From Pseudomonas sp. (lineage in GTDB: Bacteria > Pseudomonadota > Gammaproteobacteria > Pseudomonadales > Pseudomonadaceae), in contig DNMQ01000424.1 of the NCBI GenBank assembly GCA_003488145.1, forward strand, positions 1-13,690: a DNA stretch of 13,690 nt. The letters run 5' to 3'. The stretch's first letter is position 1. Each line of letters starts with the position of its first letter. Position numbers and translations under genes: made by a program. The notes under the pieces were generated by a model. It saw nothing but the letters and a program-made list of their open reading frames with translations. It made no database searches and was not told the DNA's origin. This document shows positions 1 to 6,693 of this stretch, piece after piece.

Positions 1-4
1 GAAT

Positions 5-120
5 TGCTTGACGACCATAGAGCGTTGGAACCACCTGATCCCATCCCGAACTCAGTAGTGAAACGACGCATCGCCGATGGTAGTGTGGGGTCTCCCCATG
101 TGAGAGTAGGTCATCGTCAA
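5..120 (+). rRNA. rrf: 5S ribosomal RNA
   Basis: Structural RNA of the large ribosomal subunit. The sequence matches the Pseudomonas 5S consensus I know: it opens TGCTTGACGACC, contains the conserved CCCGAACTCAG and GAAACGACGCATCGCC blocks, and closes with GTCATCGTCAAGC, whose end pairs with the start as helix I. The mature 3' end could be drawn up to position 124 (CTC). Only four bases lie upstream, so the window opens in the 23S-5S spacer and 5S is the last gene of an rRNA operon. Confidence 0.96.
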
Positions 121-131
121 GCTCCTTTCCC

Positions 132-171
132 AAACCCCCGACCCGCGTAAGCTGGTCGGGGGTTTGCTTTT
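132..171 (+). terminator. Intrinsic terminator of the rRNA operon
   Basis: A perfect 12-bp stem, AAACCCCCGACC (132-143) against GGTCGGGGGTTT (154-165), encloses a 10-nt loop and is followed by GCTTTT (166-171). It begins about ten bases after the 5S gene, the usual place for an rrn terminator. The A-tract before the stem would also give some termination on the opposite strand, so it may partly stop read-through from the convergent fumC. Confidence 0.9.
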
Positions 172-590
172 GGGGGCAGAGAAAAGCACAAGGCGCTAAG
201 GTGATGCTGGAATTGCCGATAGTGCAACTGAACTGCAGTTATCTTGCGCTGTTTTCGTCTGCCTGGAGCCGGGGGCGACCAACCACCAACCCTTCATTGC
301 ATTTCTGCATTACAAGCTTATAAAGTTCATTCAGGTCGGATGCTTTGGGGTGGTGTTAAAACAGAAGCCTGTCCCCGACAACCGCGTAGCGTTCAGTCCT
401 AACAGCTCCGAAGTGCTGGAGCAGAGCCAGCCGTTTGGTCTTGGCCGGCACTAGCTAATGCTTGAGCTGGAGCCGCCCGCTGCTGTCGTCTAGATACATT
501 GCTCGCAGCCCCAGCCGGCACAGCGCGCGACCTAAGGTTGGCGGCAGGCGTGTTGAGAGCACACAGCAGACAGACGCTTCCGCTACACCG
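172..590. other. Gene-free spacer between rRNA operon and fumC
   Basis: No credible gene is visible. Both strands carry short open frames, but they lack a recognisable product, and the longer ones run into fumC in the wrong frame. The stretch is less GC-rich than its surroundings between about 290 and 365. A weak 5-bp hairpin (GCTCC 405-409 with GGAGC 418-422) has no T-tract. No clear terminator for fumC is seen. The phrase CCTGTCCCCGA near 368-378 resembles fragments I associate with REP-associated transposase neighbourhoods, but it is too short to call. Confidence 0.6.
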
Positions 591-1985
591 TTATTCCCTT
601 TGTCCGGCTTCAAGCATCGTCTCTGGACGAACCCATTGATCGAACTCCTCGCTGGTAAGGTAACCAAGCTCCATGGCTGCTTCACGCAATGTGGTGCCTT
701 GCGCATAGGCCTTCTTGGCGATTTCAGCTGCCCGGTCATAGCCGATGTGAGGATTCAGTGCGGTTACCAGCATAAGCCCGCGTTCCAGATGCTCGGCCAT
801 ACGCGCCGGGTCCGGCTCTAACCCGGAAATGCAATGAGCGTTGAAGTTGCGGCATCCATCGGACAGCAGTTGGACCGATTGAAGCAGGTTATGAATGATC
901 ACCGGCTTGAACACGTTCAATTGTAGATGTCCTTGACTCGCTGCAAAGCTGATCGTCATGTCATTGCCCATGACTTGGCAAGCGAGCATTGATAAGGCTT
1001 CGCATTGGGTTGGATTGACCTTGCCGGGCATGATCGAACTACCTGGTTCGTTGGCTGGCAATCGCACCTCAGCGAATCCCCCGCGCGGACCGGAGCCGAG
1101 CAGACGAAGATCATTGGCCAACTTCATCAACGCGACGGCCAGCGTCTTCAGCGCACCGGACATCGCGACCAGCGGCTCATGCCCGGCCAGCGCTGCGAAC
1201 TTGTTTGGGGCAGAGACGAAGGGGAGGCCCGAGAGAGCGGCCAGCTCCGATGCGATGGCTTCGGCGAAGCCGTGCGGCGAGTTCAAACCGGTGCCTACCG
1301 CAGTACCCCCCTGCGCCAGTTCATAAACAGCCGGCAGGCACTGACGGATCGTGCGTTCGGCGATATCGAGCTGCGCGACGAACGCCGACATCTCCTGGCC
1401 GAAGGTAATCGGAGTTGCATCCATCAGATGGGTGCGTCCGGTCTTGATCAGCTTATTGTGTCGCACTGCAAGCTCTGCCAGTCCACCGGACAGTTCTGCA
1501 ATGGCAGGCAGCAGTTGGCTGTGCACGGCTTTGGCGGCCGCAATGTGCATTGCTGTCGGGAAGCAGTCGTTGGAGCTCTGCGCGCGATTAACGTGATCGT
1601 TCGGATGGACTGGCGCCTTGCCGCCTCGGTTGCCGCCGGCCAGCTCGTTAGCGCGACCCGCGATCACCTCGTTGACGTTCATATTGCTCTGCGTGCCGCT
1701 GCCGGTTTGCCAGACGACCAGCGGAAACTGGTCGTCGTGCTGACCATGCAGAACCTCATCCGCGGCTTGCTCGATCAGGCGCGCGATGTCGGGCGGCAGA
1801 TCACCAATTCGATTGTTTACACGCGCTGCAGCTTTCTTGATCAGCGCTAACGCATGCAGCACCTGGATCGGCATTCGCTCGCTACCAATCGCGAAGTTGC
1901 TCAGCGATCGCTGCGTCTGTGCGCCCCAGTAAGCCTGTTCCGGTACTTCGACTTGCCCCAGACTGTCGGTCTCTATACGCGTCAT
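591..1985 (-). CDS. fumC: Class II fumarate hydratase
   Basis: Catalyses reversible hydration of fumarate to L-malate in the TCA cycle, in the cytoplasm; class II enzymes are iron-independent homotetramers. The 464-residue protein has the usual family length and all hallmark blocks: [10 protein letters not shown] (94-103), SSND (137-140), [10 protein letters not shown] with the catalytic-site His (183-192), and the superfamily signature [10 protein letters not shown] with the flexible-loop serines (315-324). An upstream in-frame Met would add 49 residues, but I chose the start at 1985: it gives the canonical [11 protein letters not shown]-terminus and has AGGAG six bases upstream. The neighbours suggest the paralogue called fumC2 in P. 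aeruginosa rather than the iron-starvation fumC1 next to sodA; this is from memory. It is divergent from the DUF2059 gene and convergent with the rRNA operon. Confidence 0.96.
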   Translation of the reverse strand: MTRIETDSLGQVEVPEQAYWGAQTQRSLSNFAIGSERMPIQVLHALALIKKAAARVNNRIGDLPPDIARLIEQAADEVLHGQHDDQFPLVVWQTGSGTQSNMNVNEVIAGRANELAGGNRGGKAPVHPNDHVNRAQSSNDCFPTAMHIAAAKAVHSQLLPAIAELSGGLAELAVRHNKLIKTGRTHLMDATPITFGQEMSAFVAQLDIAERTIRQCLPAVYELAQGGTAVGTGLNSPHGFAEAIASELAALSGLPFVSAPNKFAALAGHEPLVAMSGALKTLAVALMKLANDLRLLGSGPRGGFAEVRLPANEPGSSIMPGKVNPTQCEALSMLACQVMGNDMTISFAASQGHLQLNVFKPVIIHNLLQSVQLLSDGCRNFNAHCISGLEPDPARMAEHLERGLMLVTALNPHIGYDRAAEIAKKAYAQGTTLREAAMELGYLTSEEFDQWVRPETMLEAGQRE

Positions 1986-2060
1986 GCCATGCTCCTGCTC
2001 AATATTGCTGGTTAGGCTGCCCTGCGGCATCGGCAGTTCCGTAGCTTTGCCTTCGGCCGC

Positions 2061-2089
2061 TTGAGGCATTGGAACTCCGAGCGCAGAAT
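2061..2089 (+). promoter_or_regulatory. Candidate sigma-70 promoter for DUF2059-bolA
   Basis: TTGAGG (2061-2066) and CAGAAT (2084-2089) are separated by 17 bp, each matching four of six consensus bases. They lie in the 146-bp divergent spacer, about 40 bp before the DUF2059 start codon. A small hairpin (GGCTA 2102-2106 with TAGCC 2111-2115) sits between this site and the AAGGA ribosome binding site. The match is modest and could be chance. No convincing promoter for the divergent fumC was found. Confidence 0.25.
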
Positions 2090-2131
2090 GTGTCCATTGA
2101 GGGCTACCTATAGCCAGCCCAAGGATTTCCA

Positions 2132-2638
2132 ATGTCGACTTTTCGTGTCCAGACCCTGCGCGCTGCAGCGCTGTTCATCTGTATCAGTTCATCGGCTTTT
2201 GCCGATAGTGCGAGCCATGCGGGAAGTGCAGAACGTTTTCTGCAGCTTGCCAATGCTGACCGGCTCGCCGTACCTGTTTATGCCCAAGTGCAGCAGATGT
2301 TTGCGCAGCGTTTTGCCGAAGCGCAGGCGCCAGATACCAAGAAGGCGCTGCTTGAGCGCTATCAGGCTCAGGCCAATACTGCTTTGGACAAGGCTATAGG
2401 GTGGGACAAGCTGAAGCCGGATCTGGTCGCTTTGTACACCAACCAGTTCTCCGAAGCGGAACTGAATCAGCTGATCGATTTTTATGAGTCGCCACTCGGT
2501 AAGAAGATGCTCAGCAAGCTGCCGGAGCTCAATGCTCGCTCGGCTCAGCTTACCCAGGTCAAGTTGGAAAGCGCGGTGCCGGAAGTGAATAACCTGCTGT
2601 CCGAGATGACGGCCGAACTCGAGAAACAGAAGCCTTAA
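2132..2638 (+). CDS. Secreted DUF2059 family protein
   Basis: A 168-residue protein of unknown function. Residues 1-24 form a signal peptide (positively charged start, hydrophobic core [17 protein letters not shown] cleavage site before Asp25), so it should be periplasmic. The mature part is helical and charged. The DUF2059 hallmark lies at about 106-125, where [13 protein letters not shown] is followed by SPLGKK. The start is supported by AAGGA six bases upstream. It is followed 11 bp later by bolA, so the two are probably co-transcribed. DUF2059 proteins have no established biochemical role; placing this one near bolA suggests envelope or stress physiology, which is inference. Confidence 0.9.
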   Translation: MSTFRVQTLRAAALFICISSSAFADSASHAGSAERFLQLANADRLAVPVYAQVQQMFAQRFAEAQAPDTKKALLERYQAQANTALDKAIGWDKLKPDLVALYTNQFSEAELNQLIDFYESPLGKKMLSKLPELNARSAQLTQVKLESAVPEVNNLLSEMTAELEKQKP

Positions 2639-2649
2639 GAGACCCTGCT

Positions 2650-2946
2650 ATGCGCAAGCTCGATTTGATCCAAGACGCCCTGCAAGCCTTGCAGCCCGAG
2701 CACCTTGAAGTGCTCGATGAAAGCCACACACACAGTCGCGGGCAGGAAACACATTACAAAGCCGTGATCGTCAGCGAGCAGTTCACCGGACTGAATTCGG
2801 TCAAGCGCCACCAAAAGGCTTATGCCGCGATGGGGGCACTGATGCAACAGATCCATGCCCTTGCGCTGCATACCTATACGCCTGAGGAGTGGGCGCAACA
2901 AGGCACGGCCCCGGCATCACCGGTTTGTGCTGGTGGGCATAAATAG
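2650..2946 (+). CDS. bolA: BolA family protein
   Basis: A 98-residue BolA protein, normal family length. It aligns by eye with E. coli BolA: LEVLDESHTHSRG (residues 19-31) matches the LEVVDES region, FTG and KRHQ (45-55) match the FTG...NRHR segment, and HALALHTYTPEEW (69-81) is nearly identical to HALALHTYTIKEW. BolA proteins are small KH-like proteins that bind monothiol glutaredoxins through an Fe-S cluster and affect cell shape, biofilm and stress responses. The RBS AAGAGA lies about seven bases upstream and overlaps the end of the preceding gene, suggesting an operon with the DUF2059 gene. The C-terminal tail (PVCAGGHK) carries a cysteine, as in E. coli BolA. Confidence 0.95.
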   Translation: MRKLDLIQDALQALQPEHLEVLDESHTHSRGQETHYKAVIVSEQFTGLNSVKRHQKAYAAMGALMQQIHALALHTYTPEEWAQQGTAPASPVCAGGHK

Positions 2947-2999
2947 CGCGCCGTCTCGCACGGGACCATTCTTGCCTTTCTTTGTTAGACTTCCGCCCC

Positions 3000-3027
3000 G
3001 CGCCGGCCCACGCCGGCGCTTTCGTTT
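3000..3027 (+). terminator. Terminator-like hairpin after bolA
   Basis: A perfect 8-bp GC stem, GCGCCGGC (3000-3007) with GCCGGCGC (3012-3019), has a CCAC loop and is followed by TTTCGTTT. It sits 53 bp past the bolA stop codon and is best read as the terminator of the DUF2059-bolA unit. The T-tract is interrupted, so termination may be partial. If trhO is transcribed from a promoter upstream of it, the same hairpin would lie in the trhO leader. Confidence 0.6.
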
Positions 3028-3030
3028 GTA

Positions 3031-3068
3031 TCCGGTCCACCCTTTACGCGGGTGACCACTGCCGGAAG
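3031..3068 (+). promoter_or_regulatory. Possible structured leader covering trhO RBS
   Basis: Between the bolA hairpin and the trhO start the sequence can fold again: TCCGG (3031-3035) pairs with CCGGA (3062-3066), and inside it CACCC (3038-3042) pairs with GGGTG (3050-3054). The outer helix would bury the first three bases of the Shine-Dalgarno GGAAG (3064-3068), which lies five bases before ATG 3074. An alternative fold extends the inner helix through GGT/ACC and frees the RBS. This hints at translational control of trhO, but it was folded only by eye. Confidence 0.3.
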
Positions 3069-3073
3069 TACCC

Positions 3074-4009
3074 ATGACACGAAAAATCGTTGTGGCAGCG
3101 CTGTACAAGTTCGTATCGCTGCCTGATTACCTTGCTCTGCGCGAACCCTTGCTCGAAACCCTCACAGCACATGGGATCAAGGGGACCTTACTGCTCGCGG
3201 AAGAGGGCATTAATGGCACGGTCTCCGGTACCCGCGAGGCCATCAATGCGCTGCTTGAATGGTTTCGGCTCGATGACCGCCTTACCGACATCGACCACAA
3301 GGAATCGTACTGCGACGAGCAGCCTTTCTATCGCACCAAGGTCAAGCTGAAGAAGGAGATCGTCACGCTCGGCGTTGAGGGTGTCGATCCGAATCGGCAG
3401 GTTGGAACCTATGTCGAGCCGCAAGACTGGAACGCGCTGATCGCCGATCCGGAAGTGTTGCTGATCGACACCCGTAACGACTACGAAGTGGCAATCGGTA
3501 CGTTCGAAGGTGCGGTCGACCCGAAGACCAAATCGTTCCGAGACTTTCCTGACTACATAAAGGCTCACTACGACCCGGCAAAGCATAAGAAGGTCGCAAT
3601 GTTCTGCACCGGCGGCATTCGTTGCGAGAAGGCGTCGAGCTATATGCTTGGTGAGGGCTTTGAGGAGGTTTATCACCTCAAGGGCGGCATCCTCAAGTAT
3701 CTGGAGGAGGTGCCGGAGACGCAAAGTCGCTGGCAAGGCGACTGCTTCGTGTTCGATAACCGCGTGACCGTGCGCCATGATCTCAGTGTCGGCGAGTTCG
3801 ATCTATGCCATGCCTGCCGTACCCCGCTATCCGTGGAAGACCGGCAATCGGAGCACTACGCTGCGGGTATCAGCTGTCCTCATTGCTGGAATACGCTGAG
3901 CGAAAAAACGCGCGCCGGTGCTCGCGAGCGGCAGAAACAGATCGAGCTGGCACGTCAGCGCAACCAGCCGCATCCCATCGGCCGCGACCTCCGAGAACTG
4001 GATCGCTGA
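3074..4009 (+). CDS. trhO: tRNA uridine-34 5-hydroxylase (rhodanese-like)
   Basis: TrhO (formerly YceA) installs the hydroxyl of 5-hydroxyuridine at the wobble position U34 of tRNAs, an oxygen-dependent step towards cmo5U/mo5U. The 311-residue product has the family layout: an N-terminal acylphosphatase-like domain (about 1-95, with [15 protein letters not shown] at 39-53), a central rhodanese domain (about 115-215) with active-site loop [11 protein letters not shown] and catalytic Cys178, and a C-terminal part with two CxxC pairs (Cys245/248 and Cys268/271) likely to bind zinc. GGAAG five bases upstream supports the ATG. It lies 48 bp ahead of the DsbA-like gene with no terminator between, so it probably heads a three-gene operon. 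The basic C-terminal tail is consistent with RNA binding (inference). Confidence 0.94.
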   Translation: MTRKIVVAALYKFVSLPDYLALREPLLETLTAHGIKGTLLLAEEGINGTVSGTREAINALLEWFRLDDRLTDIDHKESYCDEQPFYRTKVKLKKEIVTLGVEGVDPNRQVGTYVEPQDWNALIADPEVLLIDTRNDYEVAIGTFEGAVDPKTKSFRDFPDYIKAHYDPAKHKKVAMFCTGGIRCEKASSYMLGEGFEEVYHLKGGILKYLEEVPETQSRWQGDCFVFDNRVTVRHDLSVGEFDLCHACRTPLSVEDRQSEHYAAGISCPHCWNTLSEKTRAGARERQKQIELARQRNQPHPIGRDLRELDR

Positions 4010-4057
4010 AGCCAACTGGCCGTGCGTCGGCCCACCAGGTAGTTGTGGAGTCTTGAA

Positions 4058-4687
4058 GTGGCCCGACTGATCTATGTGATGGACCCAATGTGCTCATGGT
4101 GCTGGGGATTCGCGCCGGTAATGACGGCGCTGGCCGAGCAAGCCGCGGCTCAGGGCGTATCGCTAGAGCTGAGGGTGGGCGGGCTGCGTCGCGAGCAGGG
4201 CGTTATGGATCAGGCAGGGCGGCAGCGCACGCTGTCCTACTGGCAGGCCGTGCACTCGGCGACAGGTCAGTCGTTCAATCTGGATAAGGGCTTGCCTGAC
4301 GCGTTGATCTACGACACGGAGCCCGCCTGCCGTGCGCTTGTCGTTGCTCGCAGCCTCGATGAATCTCGCGTCTGGTCGCTGTCATTGGCGATTCAGCAGG
4401 CGTTCTACCAGCACGGGTTCGATGTGACCCTGCCAGCGGTGCTGGTGGACCTGGCCGAGACCGCAGGTCTTTCGCGGAGTCAGTTCGCCGAGCGTTATGA
4501 CGACCCGGCCACCAAGGCAGCCACCGTGGCTGACTTCACCTGGGTCGAGAACCTCGGCATTGCCGGCTTCCCCACAGTGCTGGCCGAGCACGAAGGGCAA
4601 CTGGCGCTGGTCACCAACGGCTATCAACCGCTGTCTGCACTAAGCCCGCTACTGGAACGCTGGCTGGAGCGTAACGCCCATGCCTGA
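4058..4687 (+). CDS. DsbA/FrnE-like thioredoxin-fold protein
   Basis: A 209-residue DsbA-family protein of the COG3531 type (predicted protein-disulfide isomerase). The redox motif CSWC (Cys12, Cys15) stands within DPMCSWCWGF at the very N-terminus, the helical insertion contains DTEPACRA (86-93), and the thioredoxin cis-proline is in GFPTV (Pro172). There is no signal peptide, so unlike classical DsbA it should act in the cytoplasm. I chose GTG at 4058, with GGAG seven bases upstream; a TTG at 4043 would add five residues and has no RBS of its own. The last 8 bp overlap the ABC transporter start, implying translational coupling. Substrate and physiological role are unknown. Confidence 0.87.
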   Translation: MARLIYVMDPMCSWCWGFAPVMTALAEQAAAQGVSLELRVGGLRREQGVMDQAGRQRTLSYWQAVHSATGQSFNLDKGLPDALIYDTEPACRALVVARSLDESRVWSLSLAIQQAFYQHGFDVTLPAVLVDLAETAGLSRSQFAERYDDPATKAATVADFTWVENLGIAGFPTVLAEHEGQLALVTNGYQPLSALSPLLERWLERNAHA

Positions 4688-6458
4688 CCAACTCAGCTGG
4701 GCAGAGATACGCCGGCTCGCATTGCACCATCGCAAAGCGCTGATCCTGGCGAATCTGGTTGCCGTGCTGGCGACGCTCTGCAGTGTGCCGATTCCGTTGC
4801 TGCTGCCGCTGTTGGTCGACGAGGTGCTGCTCGGAGCGGGCGACTCGGCGCTGCAGATCATGGATCGCTTTCTGCCTGCCAGCTGGGAAACCGCTGTCGG
4901 CTATATCGGGCTCATGCTCGGCGTGACCCTGGTATTGCGGTCTTCTGCGCTGGTGTTCAACGTGCTGCAGGCGCGCCTGTTCGCTCGGCTTTCGAAGGAC
5001 ATCGTGTACCGCATTCGCGTGCGCCTGATCGAGCGGCTCAAGCGCATTGCCCTGGCGGAATACGAAAGCCTCGGCGGCGGCACGGTAGCAGCGCACCTGG
5101 TCACTGATCTGGAGACCATCGACAAGTTCATCGGCGATACGCTCAGCCGTCTGCTGGTGGCCGTGCTGTCGATTTTCGGCACGGCGGCCATTCTGGTGTG
5201 GATGCACTGGCAGCTGGCGTTGTTGATTCTCCTGTTCAATCCGCTGGTGATCTACGCCACGGTGCAGCTGGGCAAGCGCGTAAAGCACCTGAAGAAGCTG
5301 GAGAACGACAGCACGTCGCGCTTCACCCAGGCGCTCACGGAAACCCTCGACGCCATCCAGGAAGTGCGCGCCGGCAACCGGCAGGGATTCTTCCTCGGTC
5401 GCCTGGGTTTGCGCGCGCGGGAGGTGCGCGACTACGCGGTTGCTTCGCAGTGGAAGACCGACGCGTCCAACCGTGCCAGTGGCCTGCTGTTCCAGTTCGG
5501 CATTGACGTGTTTCGCGCCGCGGCAATGCTCACTGTGCTGTTTTCCGATCTTTCGATCGGCCAGATGCTGGCGGTCTTCAGCTACCTCTGGTTCATGATC
5601 GGTCCGGTGGAGCAACTGTTGAGCCTGCAGTACGCCTTCTACGCAGCTGGCGGTGCGCTGGGCCGCATCAACCAGCTGCTGGCGAGGGCGGACGAGCCGC
5701 AATACGCCGGCGGACGCGATCCTTTCGCCGGCCAGACGACGGTGGCGATCGATGTACGAGGTCTGCGCTTTGCCTATCAGGATGAACCGATTCTGGAAGG
5801 GCTTGATCTCAGCATCGCGCCGGGCGAGAAGGTCGCAATCGTCGGAGCCAGCGGTGGCGGCAAGAGCACCCTGGTGCAACTGCTGCTGGGCCTCTATCAA
5901 CCGCAGGCCGGGCAGATCCAGTTCGGCGGCGTGGCGCTTGGAGAGATCGGGCTGGGCACTGTGCGCGACAACGTTGCAGTGGTGCTGCAGCACCCTGCGT
6001 TGTTCAACGACAGCGTGCGAGCCAACCTGATGATGGGCCGCGAGCGAGATGACGACGCCTGCTGGCGGGCGCTGGAGATCGCTCAGCTGGCTGACACCAT
6101 TCGTCAATTACCGAACGGTCTGGACAGCATCGTCGGGCGTTCCGGCGTGCGTCTGTCCGGCGGTCAGCGGCAGCGCCTGGCCGTAGCACGCATGATCCTG
6201 GCCGAGCCGAAGGTTGTGATTCTCGATGAAGCCACCTCTGCGCTGGATGCGGCGACGGAGTATGCCCTGCACCAAGGCCTCAATCGTTTCCTTCAGGGGC
6301 GTACGACGCTGATCATTGCCCATCGCCTGTCGGCGGTGAAACAGGCGGATCGCGTGCTGGTCTTCGACGGTGGCCGCATCGCCGAAGACGGCGGCCACCA
6401 GCAGCTCATCGCCGAGGGTGGGCTTTACGCTCGGCTCTATGGGCACCTGCAGCACTAG
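4680..6458 (+). CDS. ABC exporter half-transporter (TMD-NBD fusion)
   Basis: A 592-residue MsbA/HlyB-type half-transporter that should homodimerise in the inner membrane and drive export with ATP. The N-terminal half (about 15-320) is a six-helix ABC type-1 membrane domain, with hydrophobic segments near 18-46, 72-95, 155-175, 176-195 and 275-310. The nucleotide-binding domain is intact: A-loop aromatic Tyr366, Walker A GASGGGKST (389-397), Q-loop Gln437, signature LSGGQRQ (492-498), Walker B VVILDE (512-517) and H-loop His548. There is no N-terminal peptidase (C39) domain. Its ATG lies inside the end of the DsbA-like gene, so expression is tied to that gene and to trhO. Substrate cannot be told from sequence; lipid, peptide or drug export are all possible. 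Confidence 0.92.
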   Translation: MPDQLSWAEIRRLALHHRKALILANLVAVLATLCSVPIPLLLPLLVDEVLLGAGDSALQIMDRFLPASWETAVGYIGLMLGVTLVLRSSALVFNVLQARLFARLSKDIVYRIRVRLIERLKRIALAEYESLGGGTVAAHLVTDLETIDKFIGDTLSRLLVAVLSIFGTAAILVWMHWQLALLILLFNPLVIYATVQLGKRVKHLKKLENDSTSRFTQALTETLDAIQEVRAGNRQGFFLGRLGLRAREVRDYAVASQWKTDASNRASGLLFQFGIDVFRAAAMLTVLFSDLSIGQMLAVFSYLWFMIGPVEQLLSLQYAFYAAGGALGRINQLLARADEPQYAGGRDPFAGQTTVAIDVRGLRFAYQDEPILEGLDLSIAPGEKVAIVGASGGGKSTLVQLLLGLYQPQAGQIQFGGVALGEIGLGTVRDNVAVVLQHPALFNDSVRANLMMGRERDDDACWRALEIAQLADTIRQLPNGLDSIVGRSGVRLSGGQRQRLAVARMILAEPKVVILDEATSALDAATEYALHQGLNRFLQGRTTLIIAHRLSAVKQADRVLVFDGGRIAEDGGHQQLIAEGGLYARLYGHLQH

Positions 6459-6634
6459 CTGTCGCAGGCACGTCATTCACCCGCAGCGGGTCACCGAGTT
6501 CGCCGCTGGGGCTTGGCTGAAAGCTGCAGCTGATCCGCACCCATAGGTGGACATCCAGGCGTCGGCCGCGACAGGGGAAGGTCGTTGGCACTTACCGTCA
6601 GTCTTAAGGCGCCAAAAATATCCAGCCGCAACGC

Positions 6635-6661
6635 TCAACTATTAGTAATCTCTGCCGACTT
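6635..6661 (+). promoter_or_regulatory. Candidate sigma-28 (FliA) promoter for chemoreceptor
   Basis: TCAA (6635-6638), a 15-bp spacer and GCCGACTT (6654-6661) closely fit the sigma-28 consensus (TAAA or TCAA, 15 bp, GCCGATAA), differing at two positions of the -10. The site is 33 bp upstream of the chemoreceptor start, where motility-regulon promoters commonly lie. The rest of the 235-bp gap after the ABC gene holds a minor 5-bp hairpin (ACCCG 6479-6483 with CGGGT 6487-6491) without a T-tract and nothing else that I recognise. Confidence 0.55.
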
Positions 6662-6693
6662 CCCGTTCGTGCCTCTTTTGTGGAACTTCTCTG

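Noticed and set aside
355..380. Possible relic of a REP-associated transposase element (AACAGAAGCCTGTCCCCGA)
   Set aside because: The resemblance is from memory, the match is short, and no transposase or second copy is present in the window.
455..739. 94-codon minus-strand frame running past the end of fumC
   Set aside because: It overlaps the fumC C-terminus in another frame; its unique part has no recognisable sequence or ribosome binding site.
2100..2120. Small hairpin GGCTA-CCTA-TAGCC before the DUF2059 gene as a regulatory element
   Set aside because: The stem is only five bases, of low significance, and has no T-tract; mentioned only as context for the promoter candidate.
4611..6107. 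498-codon minus-strand open frame opposite the ABC exporter
   Set aside because: It is the antisense shadow of a protein with every ABC motif intact. Its composition is Gln/His/Arg-rich, with no recognisable domain.
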